Shown here: piece by piece, positions 1-10,997 of the stretch
Numbering within the stretch: the first letter of the stretch is position 1
How the letters are laid out: every line of letters begins with the position of its first letter
Assembly: GCA_030247855.1 (NCBI GenBank)
Contig: JAPDRN010000004.1
Coordinates: 620,001-684,000 of the forward strand
Reading direction: 5' to 3'
Length of the DNA: 64,000 nucleotides
Source: Knufia peltigerae
Lineage: Eukaryota; Ascomycota; Eurotiomycetes; Chaetothyriales; Trichomeriaceae
Program-made: the position numbers and the translations under genes
The notes under the pieces: generated by a model
The model's database searches: none
The model's input: only the letters and a program-made list of their open reading frames with translations
Told to the model about the DNA's origin: nothing

Positions 1-1231
1 ATGAAACTAGGACATCCGTCAGCCATTGCTGTATGATTCCTCCTTCGGAAGCCTCACTTTGTGATTCTTTCAAGCATAGATCTTTCTTCGAGGATAAACG
101 TCGGCAGGGTGACTCGAGACAAATCGGCCCCAGGCCGCAGTTGGGAGATGATGTGTGATAGCACTGCTTCTGGTCAGGCTGCATTCTGCGGTAACAACTC
201 TTGACGGCACATACCATTTCCCTGCTCGGCCTCGACTACTGTGGTATCCTCGTTCTCCGAGTCACGAACATCTTCGGAGGATGATCGATTGCCTGCGGTG
301 CCTGTGTAAGCAATATTTTCCAGCTTGCCCGGCCGAAGCCTGGGATGCACCTACGACCATGGCCACGCAAGGCCCCTCCTATTGAATGCTTCATCCTGTC
401 TATTGGGCTGCTTCGGACTCTCAATGTTGTCCTCAGCACCAACGTTGATCTGGGTGGAGGGTTAGGAGTGGGATATAATATGACGTCGTGCGGGATTGGA
501 GCAAGCGAAACTCGTAAGGCTTGGTCGGTCGGGGAGCGAGGGGTCGAGGTGGCGGATGCAAAGAGTCCAGATTCGAAAGCGACAACCTCGATCAAAAGAA
601 TGCAAGAGTAGTTGTAGCGGGTGCAGAGATTGCAAGTTTATGCGTACAGCTAGAGAAGAGGGTAGTGGAGGAAAAAGATCATGCCGCTTGTCTGCGAGGA
701 CGAGAATAAGGCCCGAGTCATTCAATGGTCATTTGGGAATGAAGCAGGTCATGCTGGCGTTGTAGGTGAGCTGTCGGATCTGAGGGCAGTGGCCAGCACC
801 TGTAGGCGGCTGCCTAACGCCTAGACAGCCCTGGATTTGTAGGCACGAGCCCCAAGCACAAGCCCAAGACCGCTGAGTCCGAGCCAGTCAAGACCACCAG
901 GCCACTACCCTATCTGGTGTCTCTCCCTGCGCTTTAACTGCGTCATGACGAGCATAAAAATTTTCTGCCTTGTGGCCTTTTTTTTATGCCGAGTGACCGC
1001 CTTATCCCACCACCTCAACTGTTGTTCGATGGGCACGGCTTCTCGTCTCATTTCTATCTCCGATTCATCCCTCTATTAATGACCAGGTATTCGGATGTCG
1101 GTATTCCAAACTCCCATTTCCTCCCACGCACGCGGCCTCTATCATGTACGATTATGGGTTGGGTAATCCCACTCTTCATGCAGCTTTCGGGAGTCTGGCT
1201 TTCCTTATGTTCAGCATCGACGATCACATGC
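1..1231. other. No supported gene; left-edge intergenic DNA
   Basis: Only short overlapping open frames are present and none shows a recognisable domain. The stretch around 580-710 (+) reads as a charged helical peptide but lacks a convincing start or splice context. It could be the remnant of a gene, or 3' sequence of the Gig1-like gene that ends at 1232. Confidence 0.4.
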
Positions 1232-2182
1232 TCAGACCACAGAGTAGGAGTATTCTGTCCCAGAAGTCCAACTTTCCGAAGTCGGTCGATCTCCCCTGGT
1301 AACCTCATCCAACAAATCTCGTGGTGCTTTGTAAAGCATGACATGAAAATGCTCTAGATTGTCCAAAACCATCAGTCCAAGCTCAGCCTCGCCAATATCA
1401 CCTAGTTTTCAGACGGAGTCAACTTACCTAAAGCGTGTACACTCTTCAAGCTCTTCCAGTTCTTGAACCAAATGATCTGGTCTCTCGTTATACCTTGGCG
1501 TAAGAAGGTCTTCTTGATAAAGTCCTCAGTCTGTCTCTTTCCTTCTGGTGTGACCTCCCCGGTCTGCTCTTCCTCATCGATAGTGAACTTTGTCCATACC
1601 ACAAGGTGGGTGATATCCTCATCGACATGGTAGGGCCAGTCATTGTACAGGATCTTGAAATCACTGGCATCTTCAAATGGTGGCTTGTCGGAAGACGTAA
1701 TATCTGCCCACTTAAGTCTGAACTGCTTCACATACTCCAGCACGCTGCCATGCTTCTTCTTCAAATGGTGAATATACTCGAGGTAGCCTCGAAGCTGACT
1801 CGCATTGCGCTGGAATTGATAGATTGTATTTTCACCTGGATCAATCATCGGGTCAGCCGCTGGCCGCAGTGCATTCTCCTGCTGTACGCGTCTAGCCTCC
1901 AACGTTTCGCCCGCCTCGAGACCAAACATCAAGGAGGTGTAGGTTATACATACTAACCAACTCCTTGCACTTGTCCCAAGTAATTCTGTCAAATTCCTCG
2001 TCCCGCTTCGACAGTATCACTTTGTTCTTCTCACTGATACCCTCTAGAAACTCGGGACACTCCTCGCTCCACGCGGCCCGAGGCTGATTCGCATTCCAAT
2101 ATCGTAAGGACAAGTCTACCGCATCCCCGCCTCCTTCGGTGGGTGTTTCCATCCCACCCAGTGAGTGAACGGAATGCGGCAT
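1232..2182 (-). CDS. N-acetylglucosamine-induced protein 1-like (Gig1/DUF3605)
   Basis: The model is complement(join(1232..1353,1428..1881,1958..2182)), 266 aa. Intron 1 (76 nt) is phase 0. Intron 2 (74 nt) starts at a strong GTAAGT and ends CTAG. Joining across intron 2 rebuilds the family signature: WFKNW, then LKSVHALE, then HFHVML, with the Glu codon split by the intron. This is why exon 3 is placed at 1232-1353 rather than stopping at the in-frame TAG at 1402. The family is fungal and was first met as a GlcNAc-induced gene in Candida; its biochemistry is unknown to me. No signal peptide or membrane segment is visible, so a soluble protein is likely. It lies upstream of and in the same direction as pnc1, which begins at 3693. 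Confidence 0.85.
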
Positions 2183-2939
2183 TCTTGGCCTCTCGATTGA
2201 AGAATCTCAGGACAACATATGCCTTAGATCACAAATACATGTTGTGGACTCATACGAGTACATCAGGAATGTCATGCGGATGCTACGGTAGGTATATTGC
2301 CAAGCCTTGCTATGGCCCTGCTGCCTGTCACAGACGAACGGTGACATCCTCGGATTGTAACGATGTTTGGGTGAATCACAACGTCGTCGAAGTACCAGTT
2401 TCCTTTAAACCTATGGAATATAAGGGGAGCCAATTAGTAACATCACGTCAAATCTAATCTCATTGTTCTCAAGATCCGAAACAGTAGGTGTTTGATGTCA
2501 GATAGATCTGTAGATAGTCACCACACAGGTGGCCGAACGGTCCACTGCATTGGTAGCATCGTTCCTATGAAGGCTATATCATGCTTTTATTGCTGGTGTT
2601 GCTCCCTCATTTGCCGTATGGCCTCACTTCCAGTAAGAGAGGAGGAATTCGGGTGGAGACGCCTGTCTGTGAAATGTCCCGGGAACTCTTTTATGCATGG
2701 AGAGTAAGTTCAGGCAAAGATGGCGAGTCTAGTGCCTAAAAGCGAGTTATCAATACAGCACTTCATCTCAGCTTCCTTCACGATATCCTTTTAGTAAAGG
2801 CTGGTCCTGAAATTTGCTGGGTCATTGGTATGGATCGACAGGCCGCGAAGGACGCAACGCTTGTGGTGCTCTCTGCGAAGAAAATCACAGCTCCCTTGCA
2901 GCATTTCGGCGTCCAACACACCGCAGGAGGAAAAGAAAT
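2183..2939. other. Intergenic: promoter of Gig1-like gene and 3' flank of pnc1
   Basis: No open frame with a recognisable domain is present. The stretch presumably carries the Gig1-like promoter (reading leftward) and the 3' UTR of the nicotinamidase gene. Confidence 0.5.
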
Positions 2940-3693
2940 TCATGTTTCAAGAACTCGGCGTGACTCGTCGCTATCGATACTGATCAGAGAAACAGAGCCT
3001 CGCGCTAGCTCTGCCTTGATATCAGACCAGGAAGAAGGGTCAACACATCTCTGGGCCTCCTCGATAAGATAAGTGGTGAAGCCAGCTTTGGCAGCACCTA
3101 GCGCAGTATCTTTGACACAGTAGTCTCCAGCTAGGCCGGCGACGTAGACGTGGGTGACTTGTCGTTCCGTTAAGAGGGCGGCGAGGTCAATATCCACCCC
3201 TCCAGCACCGGCGGTCATGTTCCCAAAGGAGTCAGAAAACGCAGAGTACATTTCAACCCTCGAGTCCATCCCTTTGTGAACAGTGGCGTTTACCTTGGAA
3301 AGATCGATTTCCTTAAGGATCTCTGCGCCTTTCGTTTGTTGGACACAATGAACGGGCCACAGTCGTTGCTTCATGGTTTGCTCTGGCTTGTTGGCGACAA
3401 GATTTTGCATGTCGACGAAAGATTCAAAGGGTTTATTGTTTGGGGGAGGGTGGTTAGTTGCAAACGAAATGTGATCACGAGGGTGCCAATCTTGAGTTGC
3501 AACCTTGACCACGAATCTCGGGGAGCCGAGCAGGCGGTTGACCAATGGAACGATGTCTCGACCTCCAGTCACAGCCAGTGAGCCATCCTGAAGATAGTCA
3601 GGATTACCACTACATGAAAAACCTAGAAGATCATACAGGCGGACAGAAGTCATTCTGCATATCAACAACAATCAATGCTGGCCTGAACGACAT
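2940..3693 (-). CDS. pnc1: Nicotinamidase (Pnc1)
   Basis: The model is complement(join(2940..3587,3637..3693)), 234 aa, with one 49-nt phase-0 intron. It converts nicotinamide to nicotinate and ammonia in the NAD+ salvage pathway and also removes a sirtuin inhibitor. It is an isochorismatase-fold enzyme. Visible residues fit the family: Asp11 in VVDMQNDF, Lys124 in HKGMD and Cys176 in GDYCVKDTA form the catalytic triad; Asp52 and His54 in QDWHP and His99 in WPVHC are the metal ligands. The upstream exon is needed to supply Asp11, which fixes the start at 3693. Length matches fungal Pnc1 (about 215-240 aa). It is divergent from toa1 (ATG at 4297), so about 600 bp serve as a shared promoter region. 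Confidence 0.95.
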
Positions 3694-4296
3694 CTTTGCT
3701 GTCTAAAGGTGATGGGATCGGTTGAGAGCTGAGAGTCAATTGGGATTCATGAGAGAGAGCCCAGGGACAACAAAAAATGCTGATTTTCGATATTGTATGA
3801 GAAGTTCTCAAGTCTGGTCGATGGTTACCCGACTGAGGGAAGAGGAATGCTCTCGTTTGACACATTACGTGGAGTTGGCGTGACCAAGTACGAGGTTCGG
3901 CTCAGCTGCCCGTTTGAGACCTGACGGTTTGAGGGAGTCTTTTGTATTTCGCTCTCCCCAGACTTCCCTTCCACCACCATCCAACTAGGTCAACGGATTG
4001 GGCTTCATAACATTTCTGCTGGCTCGTGGTCGCTTCTCATTGAGATCTACGTCGCTCACCTTCAGTTAAGCCCACGTCTGCGGCATTCACAATTATATCT
4101 ATCGTGTCTTAACTCTACCTCACCTGACTTGTTGCCTGCCCTCGGCTGTTCTCTCCCCACGCCAGCACCTTCACGATCAACATCTTGCTTTCACAACGAC
4201 GCATCCCATACTTGACACTGTTGACGGGAAGTAACGAATCATTCCAGAAAACATTGCAAAGGGAGATTTCAAGAGCGACAGTGATAGGCGCGCATC
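3694..4296. promoter_or_regulatory. Divergent pnc1/toa1 intergenic region
   Basis: These 603 bp separate two divergently transcribed start codons and must hold both promoters. Pyrimidine-rich stretches precede each start, as is common for fungal 5' UTRs. No specific binding site is claimed. Confidence 0.5.
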
Positions 4297-5997
4297 ATGT
4301 CGAAAGCCTCGGTGGTACGCAGTCCCCGCCGGCATCAACCCAACTTCCTCTACAAATGATCGCGGTCACCGCGCATTTGAAAAGGGAAGATTGCACACCT
4401 ATAACGACTGAGCTGACATGCTTCTAAACAGGGCGACGTCTATGCCAAAGTCATCAGCGATGTGTGCGATCAGTCACGACAGGATTTTGAAGAAGGTGGT
4501 GTTGAGTTGGCCACGTTGGAGTTGTTGAAAGCGGTAGGTCATACTCTCCTCATCAGCCAAACCATGATCTGGGGGGTATGCATCACAAGAACCATCTCTT
4601 CATCAGATCAGAGCACAGTTTCCACTGCCAGATCTCAATGGATGAGAAAAACATTCGTCAAAAAGCAAACATCGACGGTGGCAGGCAGGCAGTGATCGTG
4701 GATTGCGTGTGAGGGCGAGGGCGGCGAGACGAGCGAGAGAATGCGCGGCAGGGGAAGCGGGGGAAGCGAGTGTCTTTGAAGGCCGCAGCCCTTTGACTCA
4801 TGCTCTTAAATACGCCACGACGCCTGCCCAGCCTCATCCTACCCACTCAGCTAACCTGTTTGGGAAGCCCCCCTCAAATACACTGCCTCCTCGTTGCAAT
4901 TGTAGTGAGACTTTGGGAACTTCTACTGACACTACCCGACATACAGGAATGGCAAAAGAAACTATCAGGCCTTAAGGTCGCTCAACTACCTTGGGACCCC
5001 CCTCCAGCACCTCCAAAAGAGCAAACTCTGCCCAGCAATGCCAAACCAATCCCTGCAACCCTACCGAGCAATGGCAACCTGACCAGCACCCCTCCAGCCC
5101 AATCCTCTATTCCGCCACAGCCAGTCATCAAAACTGAGAGCAATGGAGCCTCTCAATCATATTCTCCGCAGCCTCCACACCTTCCTCCCCTGCAGCAGTA
5201 TCAAGCCCCATCGTTCCAGCAAGGTCAACCCATGACAGCACGCGATCGAGCAGCGATGAATCTACACCAGACATATGGTCCCCGAGCCGGTCCCCAGATT
5301 GCACAACTCCAGTCCAACCAGTCCCGTGTACCTGGGCAGCCTCAAGCAACTTCGCCAACCAACTATATCAAGCAGGAAGATACCCAATCATTCCCAGGTG
5401 TTCAAGACTACTCTCAAATTAATCAACCCCTAAGATCAAGTCAAAACGATGGCGCGTCTGACGCTCGAGATGAATGGGACGCAGAGTATCTCTCACGCAA
5501 AAACCTCTATGCCACACATGGTGCCGAAGCAGATCGACTGATGCGCGACCAGTTCATTATGTCTCAACAGTCGCTTGAAGCTGGTGGCCTTCTTACCCCA
5601 CTGGAAGCCCGACCTGCTCCAAGAAGTAATGCCATACGTCAAGTCAATGCGTCAGCGTCAGGACCATCAAGCATCACCCGTGCCCAGGGTGACGCTGCAG
5701 GTGACGAAGACGATGATATCGATGACGAGGATGCTATCAATTCCGATCTTGATGATCCAGATGATCTCGCCGCCGCTGACGAGAACGGCGAGGAGACTGA
5801 TCAAGTCATGCTATGTACATATGACAAGGTCCAGCGCGTGAAGAACAAGTGGAAGACAACTCTGAAGGACGGAATCTTACGGGTTGAAGGTAACGAGTAA
5901 GTACCAGCTTCCCGGCCTCCCAACACTGGAGAGATGGCCCGCTAACATGATGTATAGATATGTTTTTCACAAAGGCCAAGGAGAGTTTGAATGGTAG
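4297..5997 (+). CDS. toa1: Transcription initiation factor IIA large subunit (Toa1)
   Basis: The model is join(4297..4314,4432..4533,4947..5896,5958..5997), 369 aa. TFIIA stabilises TBP on the TATA element in the nucleus. The N-terminal four-helix region is rebuilt from exons 1-3: DVYAKVISDV, then ELLKA joined to EWQKKL and VAQLPWD, with the normal spacing for the family. A long Pro/Gln/Ser-rich linker follows, then an acidic tract (DEDDDIDDED). The C-terminal beta-barrel is VMLCTYDKVQRVKNKWK followed by GNEYVFHKGQGEFEW, the last part supplied by a 40-nt final exon. Introns are 117, 413 and 61 nt. The 413-nt intron is long for this genome and GA-rich, and holds a TGACTCA element at 4794-4800. 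Confidence 0.95.
4794..4800. promoter_or_regulatory. TGACTCA (Gcn4/CpcA-type) element inside toa1 intron 2
   Basis: An exact 7-mer matching the bZIP Gcn4/CpcA consensus lies in the long second intron of toa1. It is immediately followed by an ATG at 4800 that opens a frame continuous with exon 3. Function is unproven; a 7-mer is expected several times in 64 kb by chance. Confidence 0.3.
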
Positions 5998-6860
5998 GCG
6001 GTTGATATTGGGTACCGAGTCGCGATTGTCACTCTCGAGACTCGATACAATTTCAGAAGCTACCGAACAACCTGCGAAACGAGACATGAACATGTACACA
6101 TGTCTCAACTGGGCAATCCCTGGACAAGCTGTGAGCACCACATGGCATAGCGAGGTAGTATCAACCTATCTCTAGCCCACCAGGATAGCTCTGAGTATGC
6201 ACTCCTCCAATCGTCCGGGGACTGGACTGTACTATGAGAGAATTGATTTGGTGAATATCTAAACAGACAATAAAGGCGCACAAGTCGCTGACGGTTGCGG
6301 GGGCGGCAGAAAAGCTCATTATTGACGTTAGTAATGGTGGTATGAGACTGATATCCTTGATCTTCTGCTTTATGCACTTATGGTTCAAGTCAAGTCGAAG
6401 CGAGTCGGGCTTTGGCCAATATTGACAGATATGCTTCCGCAATACCAGATTTTATGATTCAGTTCTGGAAATCTAATGCAGCTTGATGTTGTATACCCAC
6501 ACTCATACTAGAATATGCATGTATAAGATTGTTGCAATCGTATTGTCTAGGACCTTTTTAATTAAGGTCAATGGCCTCGTGGTAGTTTGCGAAGCGTTGC
6601 CTGAGAGATGACGTAATGTGCGGTGTGTGTGTACAGAGTATGTCGTAACACCACAAAAAGAGGGTGAAGTGGTTTGTTTCCACTGTCTGCCTTCGCACGC
6701 TTAAATTCGGTTCACTCACAGTCCTCTTCTTCGTTTTGATCTACCACTTATAATCTTCAATAACTGCCGACGTGCTCTGGCTACAGCCTCACATCTCGTC
6801 TGCAACACCTGATCCTTTCTCTAGACCTGGACAGGCTCTTTAGGAGCTCAATTCTCAATC
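5998..6860. other. Intergenic: toa1 3' flank and Bap31-like gene promoter
   Basis: No coding frame is supported. The 150 bases before 6861 are pyrimidine-rich and look like a 5' UTR. Confidence 0.5.
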
Positions 6861-7659
6861 ATGACGCTCTACTACAGCCTGGTCAGTAATACTACAATGG
6901 AGCTCTTTATGGATGCTAACGGTACCTACAGGTTTTCGCCATCTTGGTGTCAGAGATGGTACTCTTTATTTCCCTGGTCGTCCCAATGCCTTTTACGGTC
7001 AAGCGCAAGATGTTCAATTTCATCTCAGAGAGTCCCTTGGTAGCAAAATTGCAGTACGGGATGAAGGTTGGAGAGACTGTGATTTTCCCAGGCAGCAAGA
7101 GACTGACACGTTCTAGATCACGTTTATCTTCATCCTCATTCTTTTCCTCGACAGCGTCAACCGCGTTTACCGAGTCCAAGTTGAAATGGCGGCCTTGATG
7201 AATGACACCACCGGTGCAGGGTGAGAAGGAAACATCAATTGCGTGTTTTGAGGAAATTCACTGACACTCAGCAGACGAGCAGCAGCAATTGGCACTGACC
7301 GTATGGAGGTACAAGCTCGCAAGTTCTACTCGCAACGCAACATGTACTTGACCGGCTTCACGCTTTTCCTGTCTCTCATCCTCAACCGCACATACGGTAT
7401 GATCCTCGATGTCCTCCGTCTCGAAGAAAAGGTCAAGATGTACGAGGGCGATTCACAGGCTGGCGGCAAAGAGGGAGAGAAGCTAGGCAAGCACTACCGT
7501 GCGGACCAGATTGGAGAGCTCAAGAAGCAGTTGGAAAAGAAAGACAAGGAACTGCAGGCAATGAAGAGCCAGGCCGAAGGTCTGCAGAAATCGTATGACG
7601 AGTTGAGCGTCAAATACAACCAGACCAACCCGAGCGAAGGTGACAAGAAGAGCAACTGA
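6861..7659 (+). CDS. Bap31/Yet3-family ER membrane protein
   Basis: The model is join(6861..6881,6932..7066,7117..7220,7272..7659), 215 aa; introns are 50, 50 and 51 nt. The family acts in the endoplasmic reticulum membrane as a cargo or chaperone-like factor for membrane proteins. Three hydrophobic segments are visible near residues 2-24, 53-66 and 103-125. They are followed by the family block ARKFYSQRNMYLTGF and a C-terminal charged coiled coil (about 150-205). The last four residues are KKSN, a canonical KKXX dilysine ER-retrieval signal, which supports both the stop and the location. A GTTGGA donor at 7067 is atypical, but branch point GACTGAC, acceptor TAG and phase all fit. Confidence 0.92.
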
Positions 7660-8399
7660 TGGTCGGAGTTGAGTGCGACTTCACGAATTTGTGGGTGTGA
7701 TGCGTGCTGGTGTGCGATCGTGGACTGGGGTTGCTGGCGGACGGGAAGGTAGAAGTTGTTGAAAACGAAGCGTGATGGGATAGGAGGGCAGTAGTCAGAA
7801 CAAAGGAGCAAATGTGACTACCTCGATGCTCGATAGGTGAGGTGTGTTTAGTCTGTATTGTATATGCTAAAGAAGAGCAATAGATTTTTGTATTTTCAGA
7901 GTTGATGAGCATGGAACATGGATGTAGCATCATCGGTCGACCCTGAATATCCTTGTTCCCAATATCTCTTCGCCCTGAATATCCGGCATTCTTTAAATCT
8001 CGTATCCGCTCAGTGGCCGATGCGTCACTTTGGATGGCTTCTCATCCCGCAGTTCCTATGGCCATTCGAAGCGGTGAAACAATGAGGAGAACGAGGTCGC
8101 AAATCGCCCGCATTCTGTGTGGAGAGCCAATGACGCTTCCATTTTCATCCTCGTCTACCTACGACTTCTTCTTTTCGATCTCTCGACGGCTAATATCAAG
8201 CGATGGCAACTACTGAAGAATTGGCAAGGGTTCAATTGAATTCTCCAACTATGTCGGTGCTCGTGCCGAAGCTCACGAGGTGAACGGATAAACAGGCTCA
8301 AGATGCCGACAGTTCGTTTTCCTTTATAAAGGTGGGTTGTTTTCGTTTGCATCCAGAGAGAACCACGTCTTGCAAGACTTGATCGCGTGATTTCTGGCC
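7660..8399. other. Intergenic region between Bap31-like and esterase genes
   Basis: No supported gene. It should contain the 3' UTR of the Bap31-like gene and the esterase promoter. Confidence 0.5.
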
Positions 8400-10605
8400 A
8401 TGATGGGTGCCCTCTTTTTCGTGGTGGCTCTTTTGCTCACAACTCGCAATGGTCATCGACAACCGTTTGCTCAAGCTTTGCACGCTTCCACCGCAGACAA
8501 CAACTCTCCCTTGCAAATTGACCTAGGCTATGAGATCTACCAGGGCTACAGTAATGCGTCTACCGGATTGAACGTGTGGAAAGGGTACGTTTTCGAAGGT
8601 GAGGCCCGGTCGTTTGTAGGAATCGAGCTGAACTTTTGTCCTTTTTAGCATCCGTTTCGCAGCTCCACCGACAGGTTCCAACAGATGGCAAGCTCCCCAG
8701 GTGCCCGAGAACAATCGATCGTCTATCCGTCAAGCCGATCAATTTGGATCGATCTGCCCTCAGGGCCAGGATACCACCAACACGCTCGTCCCGTACAATG
8801 GCACTGGAGCGAGCGAGGATTGTCTGTTTTTGAACGTCTACGCTCCCAGCAAGAACAACACCTCGGGACCACTACTACCGGTGCTGTTCTACATCCACGG
8901 TGGAGGTTACGGCAGAGGCAATGGGAGACAGGACCTGTCCGCGATCATCAACGGCAACAATGACTCCTTTATCGGCATTACCATCCAGTACAGAGTATGT
9001 GTGAAACCCCTGAAACAGACAGTCGTCGTTCCGGACTAAAAAATTGATGACGTGTAACTGACATTGGTCTCTAGTTGGGTGCGTTTGGCTTTTTGGCCGG
9101 AGACGAAGTTTTTCGAAATGGTGTTGTCAATGCAGGACTTCTCGATCAACATTTCGCTCTACAGTGGGTTCAGAAGTACATTCACCTGTTCGGGGGTGAC
9201 CCAACGAGAGTGACCATAGCCGGACAATCCGCCGGTGCCGGGTCGGTGATGCTTCATGGAATGGCTTATGGAGGATCTTTGGGTCAATCACTATTCCGAA
9301 ATGTGAGTGTGTGTGATCAAACCAAACCGAAACAAGAAGAAGAAATGAGCTTTCTCGGCTGATCCTCTGCTGTGTCTAGATCATTGCCCCTTCTCCCTAT
9401 CTCCCGATGCAGTATGGATACAAGGACTGGCAACCCTCCCAGGCGTATTACGCCTTTGCGACCATGGTAGGTTGCGCACCGACCCTGCCGTACGGAGCAC
9501 ATCCAGACACGATTTTCCAATGTCTGGTCGGTAAAGACACCGCGACACTCCAAAACGCCAGTGCCAGATTGTCGGAGAGTGGCAAGTATGGGACTTGGTC
9601 GTTTCTACCGGTGACGGACGGCACGTTTGTCCGAGATCTACCTAGTCGACAACTCTCGCAGAAAAAAGTCAATGGTCTCAACCTTTTGGTCAGCAATAAC
9701 GCGCTCGAAGGACCGGCTTACACCCAACCCAACATCACGACCCAATCCGACTTTGTTGATTGGTTACGTCTCACTTTTCCCTTGTTCAGTGACGATGACA
9801 TCGCCAAAGTTTTGTTGTACTACCCAAGTTCGAGTGAACCCACAAACCACAATGCAGCCTTGTACGCGACGACGGGGACGAGTGATCCGACCTTTGTCAA
9901 TCAAAGTAGTGTTGCCACGGGTCAACAACAACGAGCATTTGTAAGTGGGTGCCCAGGCAGACTCGGGACTTGTTTGCGAGTTATCTTGACAAGCGTCACA
10001 AACGGCTGACTTTTGATTCCACACACCGGAAAAAAAACCCACAGGCAGTATACTCGGAAACCACATTTGTATGTCCGTCGTATTGGATGGCGGAGGCGTA
10101 CAGTAGTGGTAGTGGCGATGATACCCGAGAAGGTCGAAAAACATCATACAAGTATCAATATTCTGTACCCATAGCGGTTCATGGGTCAGACTTGACCGCT
10201 TACTTCGGTCCACCTACCCCCAACCAAAGTCCTGAATTCGTCAAAGCCGCAATGCAAATCTGGGGTAATTTTATCACCACAGACAATCCTTCTATACCTA
10301 GTGATGTGGCCAGTGGTGGTGGTGGTGGTGGATCGACCGACGACGACGACAACAACACGAGCACGAGTAACCCAGCGTCGAATTGGCCTCCTTTCACCAT
10401 CAACTCTCCATATCAGATCGACCTGAACGTCACCGGCGGTACACCTTTTGCATTTAACCTGTCTTATATCGACGCCAATCTGACCGAACCTGGAGAGCCC
10501 GGGTTGTCGAACAGTATCACCCTGGTCAATGCCTATACCTGGGAAGGTGGCAGGGGGTACAGGTGTGACATGTGGCGTGGTCTAGGTAGCATAGTTCCGG
10601 AGTAA
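8400..10605 (+). CDS. Secreted type-B carboxylesterase/lipase
   Basis: The model is join(8400..8584,8649..8994,9075..9302,9380..9940,10045..10605), 626 aa, with four introns of 64-104 nt. It is an alpha/beta-hydrolase predicted to cut ester bonds outside the cell. A hydrophobic N-terminus (residues 1-26, ending before AQA) looks like a signal peptide. Family blocks are GIRFAAPPTG, SEDCLFLNVYAP and the oxyanion-hole segment FYIHGGGY. The catalytic triad reads Ser229 in GQSAG, Glu363 in NALEGPAY and His486 in VHGSDL, so the enzyme should be active. Several NxT/S sites agree with secretion. A Gly6/Asp4/Ser-Thr tract near residues 532-550 is an unusual low-complexity loop in the C-terminal part. 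The gene converges on the CorA-like gene. The natural substrate cannot be read from sequence. Confidence 0.92.
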
Positions 10606-10997
10606 GTCTTACGGACTTTCAGAGTGTACCCCGACCGCATAGTATCTCATCACCATTCAATAACCTATCTCGATTCAGGGTCGTCAAACTGCGACCACTG
10701 GTCTCGCTTTATTACCATTATTACAAAGTAGAAAACTATCTCCCAGACACCCTTCTCTTCCTCATCCTCGTTTCCTCCTTTCTGACAATGTCCGACCCCT
10801 GATATCTGAAGAATTCCAGCAAACCAACACACTTTTCTTTCGCGCCGAGGGAAAAATTGGCCCGTCTCCAATGCCTCAAAGGGGTTTCCGTTCAAGACCC
10901 AATGTCTACCGTGTGTCTGGACCCGTGTCGAGGTCGCCCCATTTCCCCGAGTGTCCATGTTCAAGTACAGATCGTTCGTTGAGATAAAGATAACCAC
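10606..10997. other. Convergent 3' intergenic region
   Basis: The 392 bases between the stop codons of the esterase (+) and the CorA-like gene (-) show no gene; they hold both 3' ends. Confidence 0.5.
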
